Below, piece after piece: positions 44,624 to 57,431 of a DNA stretch of 64,000 bases. The notes under the pieces are model-generated. The model saw only the letters and a list, made by a program, of their open reading frames with translations, did no database searches and was not told the DNA's origin. Origin of the DNA: Capsicum annuum (Eukaryota; Streptophyta; Magnoliopsida; Solanales; Solanaceae); NCBI RefSeq assembly GCF_002878395.1, contig NW_025860977.1, forward strand, positions 1-64,000, written 5' to 3'. Every line of letters begins with the position of its first letter. Position 1 is the first letter of the stretch. The position numbers and the translations under genes were made by a program.

Positions 44624-47600
44624 TGTAATACCCCGCATGTTTCTAAGTTAGGAAGTGAATAAGTATTCCTACGTATGAAATCTCCTATCCTGTGATTCAT
44701 ACTTGAGTACATGACTTACAATGAATATCCTAGTGATAGGATAGCTTATGATGCATTAAGCATGTTCATATGAGTCACTTAAGGTAATACAAGTTAAGAG
44801 TTTTTGAATCCATCAAGTTTTAGCATTCGATTTTGCAAGGGTCATATTTGAACGAGTATAAATCGATGTTAATATGGTATTTTGGCTGATTTAGACCCAC
44901 CAAATTGTAGAGAATCGAATTAATTTCCAACGATACCAATTTCGCCTTAATCTAATACCCGAGCAAAAAGTTATGCCCATTTTCGTGAGAGACAGTAAGC
45001 ATAGGTGATTGGTTAGGCGCTACCCAACCTAAGCATAGGCGATTGGTTAGGATCCGCTCAACCCAAGCATAGGAGATCACTTGGATGTCGCCTAAGTCAA
45101 TTCCAGGTGTCAAAAACACTTTGTTTTGAGTTATTTTAAAGGTAATTAAGTCTTTAAATACTCCATACACGTCCCTAAACTTAACCCTATGAAATATATA
45201 GATTCTAAACATATTACAACCCTATTTTCATCTCAAATCTCATCATCTAAGAGCACTAAAGGAGAAAAACAACTAGGGTTGCATAATTAAGCTTGAAGAT
45301 CCGATTTCAACGAAATTCCTCCGTCAATCATCAAGAATCTTCCTTCTAAGGTATGCATAGTGTTCATCCACAGATTTCTTTCATCCGTGGAGTTCAAGAA
45401 TCAGTCTTTAAAATATAAAAGTTTGGTTGATTGTGGTGATATGATCATACCCATGTTGATGCTTTTTTGTTTTGCTATATAATAGTATGCGTGAGTTGAT
45501 TTATGGATCCCTTTCATCCATAAAGTTCAAAAACCCTCTTTTTCATTATAAAGTATGATTTCTATATTGTTGGGTGTTGATGATCATGTTGTTGATATTG
45601 GGTGATTCACAAGATGGAATCTTTATATGTTTTTGTGAATTCATGATATCATATGAGTTGGAAGCATGTAAATTTGGTTGTTCATGATGTATAATTTGAT
45701 GATTTCACCTATGCTTAAGATGTGCATGTAAGGTGTTTGATAAAATACCTAAGAAACTAGAAATCATGCAATGTAGCTAAATTGTGACTAAGTGAAGGAT
45801 TCATGATATGCCCTTATGTTCCAACGACTTCTATGTTGATAATGTGCCTTGTAATGTTGTTGGAATACTCATGAACTATTCTTATGAGATTATGCTATGT
45901 TTACTTGCAAATCCTACTTATGAACAAGATGTATGATAACCATGCAATCCACATGAACTTCCATGCTATTGGTATGTGTTTCCAATATGATTATGTAATG
46001 AACATGATATTAAGATTGTGCAAGTACTTCCATGTGATATGAAATCCTTTCCATGCAATACATTGTTGATAACCTTGCTTAGTATGAGATCCCTACTTAT
46101 GATATTATAAATTATGGACTCTACCCTTATGATCAAGTCAGTCATGTGTGTCAGTTTCCTTCCATCGAGTCCTGGGGGTACTTGTACCCGAAAACTATAG
46201 CTGTGTGCCTAGAGCCATGTCATGTTTCACGATATCCGAACTCAAGCTATGATTCCATAGACTTCAATCAGTCATGTGACTCAGGAAAACCTCATGATCT
46301 TAGTCAGTTATCAGATATCAGTAACATTCTGCCAGTCAGTAGAATTCAGTAAGATTAAGTCATGCACAGTCAGTTATTCATGTTCAGTCCCCTCAGAAGG
46401 GAGTAGAGGTTAGCACCGAGTGAACCCAAGGATGGGAACTCACTCGCCAGTTTAGGGTGTGATTCTTAGTAGTCATCCTTGTGTTTCGGATGTACGTAGC
46501 CAGCGTAGGTTGAGATATCTTAACCTATCAGATTAGGGTCGATGAGGTGGCTTAACCCGTTAGTTTAGGGTTCCTACCATTCTCATTGAGTACCCGCCAG
46601 ATAAGGGTCACTCACAGGCTGTCCTTACCCATAGCATGGTATTGACACCCCTCCAGTCGGGGCAGAGATTGAGCCCCAGCTTAGCCATAACGTCATATAT
46701 GGGGCATGTCGGTTAAACACTACTTCCCATAGTTTTAGTATCAGTCTTAGTAAAAGAACTCAGGGCGTTCTTTAGATTTCAGTATATACAGGACTATCAG
46801 ACACAGTCGCCCATGTTATCAATTTCAGTATCAGTCATGACAGTTATCAGTAAACCATGTATTAGCTTACAGGCCATGCTATCACGTATTCATGGTCCCA
46901 GTTTCTATATATGTGTGTTTGCACTCCCACGTTCATATTAGTCAGTCAGTGTTGTTCATGTATGAAACCCTTTATATTCAGCCTACCTTCCTCGTATACT
47001 CAGTACTCCAGTTGTACTGACGCATTTGCGCTATGGTGCTTTCTTTTCATGTTACACCATAGGTTCCGAGACACGAGCTCCAACCCAACAGTAGCGGTAG
47101 CATTCCAGTCGCAGAGACACAGTGAGTCCTCATTGATTCGAGGATAATATGATTTNNNNNNNNNNNNNNNNNNNNNNNNNNNNNNNNNNNNNNNNNNNNN
47201 NNNNNNNNNNNNNNNNNNNNNNNNNNNNNNNNNNNNNNNNNNNNNNNNNNNNNNNTTCATACATGAAACCCTTTATATTCAGCCTACCTTCCTCGTATAC
47301 TCAGTACTCCAGTTGTACTGACGCATTTGCGCTATGGTGCTTTCTTTTCATGTTACACCATAGGTTCCGAGACACGAGCTCCAACCCAACAGTAGCGGTA
47401 GCATTCCAGTCGCAGAGACACAGTGAGTCCTCATTGATTCGAGGATAATATGATTTGATTTATTTATTTATTTCTTCAGTTCAGTTTTATGGAGTTAGTT
47501 GGAGATTAGTTTCTTCAACTCCTTATTCAGATAGTTAGAGGCTTTCAGATTTATGTTCAAATTTACGTTCAGATTAAGTTGTTTTGGTATTTTCACCCAC

Positions 47601-47767
47601 ATGATTGTATTCAGTTGAACCTTATGGCTTTACAATTCTATGTATTCCGCATTATTATATCATAATTTGTAGTATACAGGTACAGATATCAGTCATGGGT
47701 TAGCTTGTGGTCCCTCGGGGTCTTGAGCACTGTGTAGCATTCCGGTTCAGCGAATTGGGGTGTTACA
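44624..47767 (+). repeat. 5' LTR of element C
   Basis: TGTAATACCCCGCATG...GGGGTGTTACA. The apparent 3144 bp includes 100 N and a 201-bp artefactual-looking duplication, so the true length is nearer 2.84 kb. A short GC-rich module GGCGATTGGTTAGG repeated occurs at 45003-45080. Confidence 0.9.
47156..47255. other. Assembly gap (100 N)
   Basis: Exactly 100 N, flanked by the near-identical 201-bp segments 46955-47155 and 47256-47456, which differ at only two positions near the start by eye. This is the pattern of overlapping contig ends left unmerged. Confidence 0.95.
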
Positions 47768-47770
47768 AAC

Positions 47771-47784
47771 TTGATATCAGAGCC
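47771..47784 (+). other. Primer-binding site of element C
   Basis: TTGATATCAGAGCC, matching the initiator-Met primer consensus with one G to A change. Confidence 0.85.
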
Positions 47785-47984
47785 TAAGGTTCAATAGAGT
47801 CCTAGGAAGTCTGAAAGCCGCATCTAGTAGAGTCTTGTAATGGGTGTGTTGCGCGCCATATTTATGTGGGGAAGATATAAGATGTTTTAGGAATAGTCCC
47901 TTTTCTTCATTATTCATGTCATGCTAGTGAGCATAATCACAAGTTAAACTCTCAGTCTAATCCATTCTTCTCTTATTCCAGACC

Positions 47985-49160
47985 ATGGCACCAAAGAAAA
48001 AAAACCAGCCAGCTCCTCAGCCCGAAGATCCTTTGGGCAAACATATTTCCCATACGGAGTTTAGAGCCACATTTACCACACTTGCTTAGTCCATGTCTGC
48101 ACAGAATGAATGGGCACCAGTCATTCCGGTGAATCCATTGGCCACTCCCAAAGTAGCTAGGGTTCGGGACTTCACCCGGATGAACCCTCCATCTTTCCAT
48201 GGGTCTAAGTCTGATGAGGACTCTCAGGAGTTCATTGACCAAGTCCAGAAGGTCATTGACATCATGGGTGTTACTTCTATTGAGAGTGCTGAGTTAGCCG
48301 CCTACCAATTGTAGGATGTTGCTTATGATTGGTACAAATAGTGGAAGTCTGACAGGTTAGATGATTCAGGCCCTATCGAGTGGGAGGAATTTGTCACAGC
48401 TTTCTTAGATAGATTCTTTCCCCAAGAGCTGAGGGAAGCCAAAGTTCTTAAGTTCATCAACCTCAGGTAGGGGAATATGATGGTTAGAGAGTATTCTCTC
48501 AGATTACTCAGTTACCCAGGTATGCTCCTCATGTACTTGCAGATAATTGAGTTAAGATGTGCAAGTTTGTATCAGGGGTCAACGATAGCGTGGTAAATGA
48601 GTGTAGGTCTGCAATGATGATCGGTGATATGACTTTAGCAAGACTTATGCCCCATGCCCAGCAAGTAGAAGAGTAGAAGTTTAAGACTAGGGAGAGGCAG
48701 AACAAGAGAGCAAGGTTAGGTAATTTCAACTTTGCTCACCCCAAGTCAGATGGAGGAAACCGTTCACAGTTTTGCTCCAAGTCGGCCATTCCAGCTCCTT
48801 CCCCTGCCAGCGCTCCAGTGCTGAAGTATAGAGATGGCAATAGAAACAAAGCACCAGACTCTAAATCTCAGGGCAGTGTTAGCAGTGCCCGAACAAATCC
48901 CCTTTGTCAGACTTGTGGTAAGAACCACAAGGGCATATGCAGAGCCAGTAGTGATGTCTGTTTTGGTTGTAGAAAGCCAGGCCACAGGATTAGGAAGTGT
49001 CTGCAGTCAAGTCTTTAGGGTCAGCAAAATTATTCTACAGCTTAGTCCAGTCGGCCGAACCAGCAGGGTGCCATTTCCAGTGCTACTAGTGGGTAATGCC
49101 CAAACAGACTCTATGCTCTTCAGTCCCGGCAGGATTAGGAAAATTCTCCTGATGTCGTTA
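47985..49160 (+). pseudogene. Element C gag
   Basis: Starts MAPKKKNQPAPQPEDPLGKH. Capsid-like segments: FTRMNPPSFHGSKSDEDSQE, VIDIMGVTSIESAELAAYQL, WEEFVTAFLDRFFPQELREA. An intact zinc knuckle CFGCRKPGHRIRKC (48959-49000) follows CQTCGKNHKGIC. In-frame TAG codons stand at positions that read Gln or Trp in the related gag proteins (for example after TTLA, AAYQL and DWYK). Confidence 0.87.
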
Positions 49161-52100
49161 CTGGTACGTTATAGATTTTCCATGTTCATGTTTATGCTTT
49201 GCTAGACCCAGGTGCATCTTTGTCTTTTGTTACTCCATACATAGAAGGCAATTTTGGAATCAGTCCTGAAGTCCTAGCAGAGCCCTTCTCAGTCTCTAAC
49301 CTAGTGGGTAAAACTATCATAGCCCGACGGGTATACAGGAACTGGCCGATTATGATATCTCAAAAATCCACATCAGCAGATTTAGTAGAGTTAGAGATGA
49401 CTGATTTTGATGTCATTCTCGGCATGAATTGGCTTCATTCCTGCTATGCCACAGTCGACTGCAGAAATAGGATAGTTCAGTTTCAGTTCCCGAATGATCC
49501 CATCCTAGAGTGAAAGGGTAGCATTTCAGTGTTCAGGGGTCAACTTGTTTCCTACCTTCGGGTAAGGAAAATAATTTCTAAGGGGTGTGTGTATCATCTT
49601 ATGTATGTTAAAGATTCCAGTTCTGAATATCCTAGCCTCAAAACAGTCCATGTTGTTAATGAATACTTAGATGTCTTTCCTGAAGATCTTCCAGGCATTC
49701 CTCCTGAAAGGGAAATAGACTTCGGCATAGACCTTCTTCCGGATACTCAACCTATTTATATTCTGCCATATAGAATGGTACCAGCAGAACTCAAAGAATT
49801 GAAAGATCAGTTAAAGGATCTCTTAGATAAGGGATTCATCAGACCCAATATTTCCCCATGGGGTGTGCCAGTATTATTCGTATGCAAGAAAGACGGTTCT
49901 CTTAGGATGTGTATTGATTATCGTCAACTTAACAAGGTCACGGTCAAGAACAGATATCCTCTCCAAAGGATTGATGATTTATTCGACCAACTTCAGGGTG
50001 CCAGTTACTTCTCCAAGATAGACCTCAGATCAGGCTATCATTAGCTCAGAGTTAGAGAATGTGACATTTCGAAGACAGCTTTCCGTACTCGGTATGGTCA
50101 CTTTGAATTTTTAGTCATGTCATTTGGTCTTACCAATGCCCCTACAACTTTTATGGATTTGATGAATCGTGTGTTCAAGTAGTACTTGGACATGTTTGTC
50201 ATAATCTTCATAGATGATATTCTGGTCTATTCTCGCACAGAGCGTGATCATGCAGACCATCTCTGGATTGTTCTTCAGACTCTCAGGTATCACCAATTAT
50301 TCGCTAAGTTCAGCAAGTGCAAATTTTGGCTAAGATCAGTAGCATTCCTTGGACATATTATTTCCAGTGATGGAATTAGAGTAGATCCTTAAAAAATTGA
50401 GGCAGTAAGAAACTGGCCTAGACCCGTATCTCCATCAGATATTAGGAGTTTCTTTGGTTTGGCTGGCTATTACAGATAGTTTGTCAAGGGATTTTCTTCT
50501 ATTGCATATCCCATGTCCATATTGACTCAGAAGAAGATTAAGTTTCAGTGGTCAGATTCATGCGAGAAGAGCTTTCAAGAGTTGAAGACTCGACTCACCT
50601 CCGCTCCAGTTCTAGCAATTCCAGATGGTTCAGACGGTTTTGTGGTCTATTGTGATGCATCCAGAGTGGGTTTAGGTTGTGTTCTCATGCAGCATGGTAA
50701 GGTCATAGCCTACACTTCCAGACAGTTAAATCCACATGAGAAGAATTATCCTACTCATGATCTTGAGTTAGCAACGGTAGTCTTTGCCTTGAAGATTTGG
50801 AGGCATTATCTTTATGAAGTTCATGTAGATGTCTTCATAGACCATAAAAGCCTCCAGTATGTCTTTTCCCTGAAAGATCTCAATCTTCACTAGAGAAGGT
50901 GGTTAGAGCTCTTGAAGGATTATGACATGAGTGTTCTTTATCATCCGGGCAAGGCCAATGTTGTGGCCGACGCTCTTAGTCGACTCTCCATGGATGGTAT
51001 TTCTCACATTGAGGATAGTAAGAAAAAGATGGCTCAGGAGATCCATCAGCTTGCCAGACTAGGCGTTCGCTTAGTCGATTCTTCAGAGGGTGGTGTATGT
51101 GTTCATAGTAGTGTAGTTTAGAGTCATCTCTAGTTTTCGAGGTGAAAGAGAAACAAGACAGGGATCCTAGCCTTGTCAAGCTCACAGAGTCAGTTCAGAA
51201 TCAGAAAGTTGAGGTTTTCTCCCAAGGGGGAGATGGTGTTCTTCGTTGTCAGGTTCGTCTATGTGTTCCAGGTGTAGATGAATTGAGGCAGAGAATTCTT
51301 GCAGAAGCGCATGGTGCGCGATACTCTATTCATCCAGGGGCCACTAAGATGTACCGCGACGTGTGGGAGATCTATTAGGGAGTGGGATGAAGAGAGATAT
51401 TGCAGTGTTTGGGTCTAAGTGCTCTACATGTCAGCAAGTTAAGATAGAGCATTAGAAACCTAGTGGTTCTATGCAAGAGTTCACCATTCCTACTTAGAAG
51501 TGGGAAGAAATTAACATGGACTTCGCGACAGGTTTGCCTAGAACTCGTCATCAACATGATTTAGTCTGGATCAATATAGATAGAATGACCAAGTCAGCTT
51601 ATTTCCTTCCTGTTCGTACTTCTTATTTCGCCGAGGATTATGCCAAACTCTATATCAGGGAGTTAGTCAGATTACACAATGTTCCACTATCTATCATCTC
51701 AGACAGAGGTACCCAGTTCACTTCTCACTTGTGGAAAGCATTCCAAAAGGGTCTCGGTACCCAAGTCTATCTCAGCACAGCGTTTCATCCTCAGACAGAT
51801 GGTCAAGAAGAGAGGACCATTCAGACTCTTGAAGATATTCTAAGGGCGTGTGCAATTGACTTCAAGGGAAGTTGGGACGACCACTTGCCTTTGATTGAGT
51901 TTGCATACAATAATAGCTATCATTCTAATATTCAGATGGCTCCATTCGAAGCTCTCTATGGTAGGAGATGTAGATCTCCGATTGGTTGGTTTGAAGTTAA
52001 TGAGGCCTCAGTTATAGGTCCTGACTTAGTATTCGACGCCTTAGAGAAAGTTCAGTTGATCAAAGAGAGACTCCGGGCTGCTCAAAGCCGACAGAAGTCC

Positions 52101-52591
52101 TCTGCAGATGTTCATAGAAAGGATCTCGAGTTTGAGGTCAATGAATATGTCTATCTTAAGATCTCTCCCATGAAGGGAGTGAAGAGGTTCGACAAGAAAG
52201 GGAAACTCAGTCCCCGGTATGTCGGTCCCTTCAGAATTCTTTGTCGCTTAGGCAAGGTAGCTTATGGGCTTGAGTTGCCTTCAGATCTAGCCTCAGTTTA
52301 TCCAGTCTTCCATGATCTTTGCTAAAGAAGTGCATAGGTGACCCAACAGTTGTAGTCCCTATTCAGAGCATCGACATTCAGAACAACCTCTCTTATGAAG
52401 AGATTCCAGTTGAAATCTTAGATTATCAGACTCGTAGATTGAGGAACAAAGAAGTCCCTCTAGTCAAGGTTCTTTGGCGAAATCAGTCTCATGAGGGAGC
52501 TACTTGGGAAGCAGAAGTAGATATGCGTACCAAGTATCCTCACCTCATCCCCACCAATTCAGATCAAGCTCAAGGTAACAGTTCTCCTTAA
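49161..52591 (+). pseudogene. Element C pol with chromodomain
   Basis: Best preserved pol of the window. Protease LLDPGASLSFVTPYIEGNF (49199); reverse transcriptase [20 protein letters not shown] and [12 protein letters not shown] (50210); RNase [40 protein letters not shown]; integrase zinc part IHPGATKMYRD, core [39 protein letters not shown], and ISPMKGVKRFDKKGKLSPR; chromodomain EILDYQTRRLRNKEVPLVKV and GATWEAEVDMRTKYPHL, stop 52589-52591. Stops at 50042, 50180, 50391, 50478, 50893, 51119, 51376 and a frameshift near 52320 disable it. Confidence 0.92.
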
Positions 52592-52817
52592 TCTTATTCA
52601 ATTCACGTTCATGTTTCCAGTATAAACTTGGTACCTATTAACCATTTTATACTCAGTTATGCATTCATGTGACAATTGCTCGTGCATCAGATATACACGA
52701 GTTCAGTATGTTTAGCATGTCAATCATGAGATCAAGTTCCAGTTATTCATGTTCAGTTCAGGTTCTATTGTCTTGTATCCCTTCTCAGTAAATTCTCATT
52801 CGAGGACGAATATTCCC

Positions 52818-52830
52818 AAGGGGGAGATAT
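52818..52830 (+). other. Polypurine tract of element C
   Basis: AAGGGGGAGATAT directly before the 3' LTR. Confidence 0.85.
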
Positions 52831-53926
52831 TGTAATACCCCGCATGTTTCTAAGCTAGGAAGTAAATAAGTATTCCTACATATGAAATCCTCTATCCTAT
52901 GATTCATAATTGAGTACATGACTTACAATGAATATCCTAGTGATAGGATAGCTTATGATGCATTAAGCATGTTCATATGAGTCACTTAAGGTAATACAAG
53001 CTAAGAGTTTTTGAATCCATCAAGTTTTAGTGTTCGATTTTGCAAGGGTCATCTTTGAATGAGTATATCTCGATGTTAGTGTGGTATTTTGTCTAATTTA
53101 GACCAACCAAATTGTAGAGAATTGAATTAGCTTTCCAACGATACCAATTTCTCCTTAATCCAATACCCGAGCGAAAAGTTATGCCCATTTTCGTGAGAGA
53201 CAGTAAGCATAGGCGATTGGTTAGGCGCCGCCCAACCCAAGCATAGGAGATCACTTGGGCGCCACCTAAGTCAATTCCAGGTGTCAAAAACACTCCGTTT
53301 TGAGTTATTTTAAAGGTAATTAAGTCTTTAAATACTCCTTACACGTCCTTAAACTTAACCCTACGAAATATATAGCTTCTAAACATATTACAACCCTATT
53401 TTCATCTCAAAGCTCATCATCCAAGAGCACTAAAGGAGAAAAACAACTAGGGTTGCATAATTAAGCTTGAAGATCCGATTTCAAGGAAATTCCTACGTCA
53501 ATCATCAAGAATCTTCCTTCTAAGGTATGCATAGTGTTCATCCACGGATTCCTTTCGCCCGTGGAGTTCAAGAATCAATATTTAAAATACAAAAGCTTGG
53601 TTGATTGTGGTTATATGATCATACCCATGTTGATGCTTGTTTGTTTTGCTATATAATAGTATGTGTGAGTTGATTTATTGATCCCTTTCATCCATAAAGT
53701 TCAAAAACCCTCTTTTTTATTATAAAGTATGATTAAGTTGTTTTGGGTATTTTCACCCACATGATTGTATTCAGTTGAACCTTATGGCCTTATAATTCTA
53801 TGAATCCGCATTATTATATCATGATTTGCAGTATACAGGTACAGATATCAGTCATGGGCTAGCTTGTGGTCCCTCGGGGTCATGAGCAGCGTGTAGCATT
53901 CCGATTCAGCGAATTGGGGTGTTACA
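52831..53926 (+). repeat. 3' LTR of element C with large internal deletion
   Basis: 1096 bp. Matches the 5' LTR from its start to 53734 (equivalent of about 45552), then jumps to the equivalent of about 47570 (TTAAGTTGTTTTGG), and continues to GGGGTGTTACA. About 2 kb of LTR centre is missing; GATT occurs at both break sides. Confidence 0.92.
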
Positions 53927-54177
53927 ACAGTACAGATAATAACTACTCAACAAATTGCTCAACCCTTCACAACAGATCGCTTTTCTTATCATTTTTGACC
54001 ACATAGGTCTTATTTTTTACTTTATTCTTGCTTGTATAAGTCGTTTTATTTGTCTTCGTAGGTAACATAGTTCGAGAAGAGTTCTATATTTTTTATTTTT
54101 TTCTAAAAAATAAAGGCTTTTAAGTTAATGATAAAAAATAAAACTTTTAGTTGTATTATCTTCGACAATGGGTTTAC
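53927..54177. other. Upstream flank of ULP-like copy 2, part 2
   Basis: Matches 2110-2352 (CAACAGATCGC, TTATTTTT, GTCTTCGTAGGTAACATAG, ATAAAACTTTTAGTTGTATT). Ends at the TTTAC target site used by solo LTR D. Confidence 0.82.
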
Positions 54178-57100
54178 TATAATATCCCACATTTCGGACT
54201 TGGATGAAAATCCATCATTCCTATGCGTAGACGTTTCAAAAGCCTCGAATCCTATGTAAATTTAGTGTGTTAATCAATTATGTAGTGTGGAAATCTATTT
54301 GAGAATGAATTTAGATCATATAGGTCCCCTAACTCAAGTACAAGTTGAAAGCTTTCCTATCGTTCAAGTTTTAGTGAGCGTCTAAACTTGGGTCAACTTC
54401 AATCAACCATAACTCGTTGTATATGACAAACTGGGTGGTTAACTATATATCAAATGAAATCTCTTTGAATTAGATTTCAACGATACCAATTTTGCCTAAA
54501 TCTGATATTGGAGCAAAAAGTTATTCCTATTTTACTCCAGCATGTTGGGCTGGCAACTGTGTGACGACAATTTTGACGGCCTATCACATTTGTGACGCCT
54601 AGTTAAAAATGTCATCAGCCTTAGACAGAATCCAGCTTCTGTGTGACGACATTTTTGAAGGCCTGTCATATTTTTTATGCCTTGTCACAAATGTCGTCAG
54701 ACTTAGGCAGAAACCATCAATTCTAGCTCCTGTGTGACGACATTTTTGACGGCCTGTCATATATTTGATGCCTTGTCACAAATGTCGTCAGACTTAGGTA
54801 GAAACCATCAATTCCAGCTCCTGTGTGACGACATTTTTGACGGCTTGTCACATTTTTGACGCCTTGTCACAGATGTTGTCAGCTATGATTTTCAGCAACT
54901 GGGAATTTATTTTAGTAAGGGTATTTTGGTCTTTTTCCTTCACTTCATACGACTTATAACCCTCAAGGAGCATATTATCTTCCATTCTCTTTAGTTAAAC
55001 ATCTCAAAAAGCTCTCTCATACACTGTCAACCACAAGATTAGGGTTTTCTCTCAAGATCAAAACTCCCAAGAATAAGCACTAGGGTTTTCATAGAAGAGT
55101 CTATTTCAAGGAAATTTCACCGTCAATCTTCACGAATTCTTAATCTAAGGTATGCATAGTGTTCATCCATGGGTCCCTTTCATCCATGGAGCTCAAGAAT
55201 CATATTTTAAATTATAAATTGTGATTTCTTTATTGTTTTATGACTATATTCATGTTAATTATTGTTGTTTGGATTTAGGGTTGTGTCTTGATGTGTTTTT
55301 CATACTTCAATATAAATTATATGATATTGATGTGTTGCTATTGTTGTGGTATGAAGAAAGTATGATAATGGAGATATACTATATGTACATGAAATATATC
55401 CATGCACTCCCTACCATGCTTAAGATGTTGAAGGACTACATGAAGTATAATATCCCCTACTTATGACAATGTGAATTGTGGACCCCAATCTTATGATCAA
55501 GTCAGTCATGTTGTGTCTATTTCCTTCCATCAAGTCCTGGGGGTATTCGTACCCAAAAATATAGTTGTATGCCTAGAGCCATGTCATATTATCACGATAC
55601 TCTCAGTCAAGCCATGATCTATAGAATTCAGTCAGTTATATGACTCAGGAAAATCCAGTAACCTCAGTAATCTCAGTAGTTCAGTAATCTCAGTGATCTT
55701 AGTACTCAGTAATATCTATAACCTCAATATTCAAAGTCAATCTTAGTAACTTCAGTACTCTCAACTAGTCCTCAGAACTCAGTGCATTCCGTCAGTCATC
55801 GAAATCCAGTAAACTTAGTTTAGCTCCACTAAATAATACCACTAGTATCAATCTAGTTAATCAATATCAGTTCAGCTAATCAGTTCAGTTCGGTTATTCA
55901 GTTCAACCCAGTTATTTAGTTTAGTGTCTTTCAGATGGGAGTAGGATTCAGCACCGAGTGATTCTAGGGATGGGGACTTACCCGCTAGATTAGGACTGAG
56001 ATCCTTAGAAGCAATCCCTAAGTTCCAGAACTACGTAGCCAGCATAGGTATGAGATGTCACCCATTAGATAGGACTGACATACTCAGGGGTTACCCATTA
56101 GCATATTTATATGTATAGGACTGATCCTAGGAGTCACCCGTTAGATTAGGAATGAATCTATAGCAGATGTCTTTATTGGTGGCATGGTACTGACACCCTT
56201 TCAGTCAGGGCAGAGATTGGACCCTGATCAGCTTATCTTGGGGCATGTTGGTTAGATAAATACATCCCACAGTTTCAGTTACAGAATTAGGGCTTTCAGA
56301 CACAGTCAACTCAGCTTAGTAGTACAGATGCAGTACTGTTAGATACAGTCAATGCTTATCATTATAAATAGACTTTAAGATCACCCATTAGCTAGGAATG
56401 ATCTCAACTATGATTAATCAGTATCAGAATCATTAGATTTAAAAATCACTCCCTAGATAGGACTGATCTCAGACTAAGTCAAATCATCCTTATTATCAGT
56501 ATACTCATGATCACCCGCTAGATAGGACTGATCTTAGATTTAGTTACTCCAAGAAGAACGAAACTCAAATAGTTTCATTAGAACTTAGACTGTCAGATAA
56601 AGTCGCTCAATATCAATTACATTGATTAGTCCAATCATTATAGTTATATCAGCTATATCAGTTGTCATAGCTCACGTTACTAGTATTCAATTTTAGGACT
56701 GTTAGACACAATCATTCAAACAGTTCATTATAATTTGAACTGTAAAAAATAGTCAATAATCTATTCAGTACCTTAGTAACAGTAAAGTCATATCGTTAGC
56801 ATTCAGGCTCAGTAGTCAACATCATCACGAGTTTAGTTATAGTTGTTTATGCATGTAGGTATTCTCACATTCATATTAGTTAGCATTGTTCATGCATATA
56901 ACCCTTTGCATTTAGCCTACCTCACTCGTATACTCAGTACATTCAGATGTACTGATGCATTTGCACTATGGTGCTTTCTCTTATGTTACACCATAGGTTT
57001 AGAGGCACGAGCTCCAAATCAGCAGTAGCATCCTAGTGTTCAGAGTTTGTAGTGAGTCCTTCTCATTCGAGGACGATATGATTATTACTACATTTACTAT

Positions 57101-57431
57101 TCAGTTGCTAGATGAAGTTAGTTGGAGACATGTTCCTTCAACTCCTTATTCAGTTCAGTTAGAGGCTTTCAGACTAGATGTTAGATTATACATTTAGATC
57201 TCATTATTTTTAGTATTTATGACTTATTTTTGTATTGTTATACCTTTTTCAGACATTTTGTTATCAGACGTTTATTCAATTCAAACCTTATGGCCTTTCA
57301 TGTTCACGTTTCTGCATTTTATGATATATAATGCAGTATATAGATACAAATATCAGTCATGGGTTAGCTTGTGTTCCTTTGGGGTCATGAGCACCGTGTA
57401 ACATTCTGGTGTAGAAAATCGGGGTGTTACA
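54178..57431 (+). mobile_element. Solo LTR D, same family as element C
   Basis: 3254 bp from TATAATATCCCACATTTCGG (TG start changed) to GGGGTGTTACA, flanked by perfect TTTAC duplications (54173-54177 and 57432-57436). Shares with the 5' LTR of C the segments TTCCTTCCATCAAGTCCTGG, GCCTAGAGCCATGTCAT and CAGTCATGGGTTAGCTTGTG. Contains a 91-bp tandem array (54559-54893) and, at 56040-56530, several dispersed copies of CACCCGCTAGATAGGACTGA-like text. No gene. Confidence 0.9.
54559..54893. repeat. Four tandem TGACG-rich units within solo LTR D
   Basis: Units start GTGTGACGAC at 54559, 54641, 54732 and 54823. Each contains TGACGACATTT early and its reverse complement AAATGTCGTCA late, so each can form an 11-bp-stem hairpin. 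TGACG is the core bound by plant TGA-type bZIP factors; any use as LTR enhancer is inference. Confidence 0.85.

Larger units (their letters stand above)
44624..53926 (+). mobile_element. Ty3/gypsy Tekay/Del-like element C
   Basis: 9.3-kb plus-strand element with perfect 5-bp target duplication ACAGT (44619-44623 and 53927-53931). 5' LTR 44624-47767 (with an assembly gap), primer site, gag, pol with chromodomain, polypurine tract and a shortened 3' LTR 52831-53926. Removing it joins CAACAATACAGT to ACAGATAATAAC-type sequence as at 2105-2125. A different LTR subfamily from A and B (TGTAATACCCC start). Confidence 0.95.

Noticed and set aside
47000..47448. Open frames spanning the N gap
   Set aside because: They are produced by undefined bases and by the duplicated LTR sequence either side.
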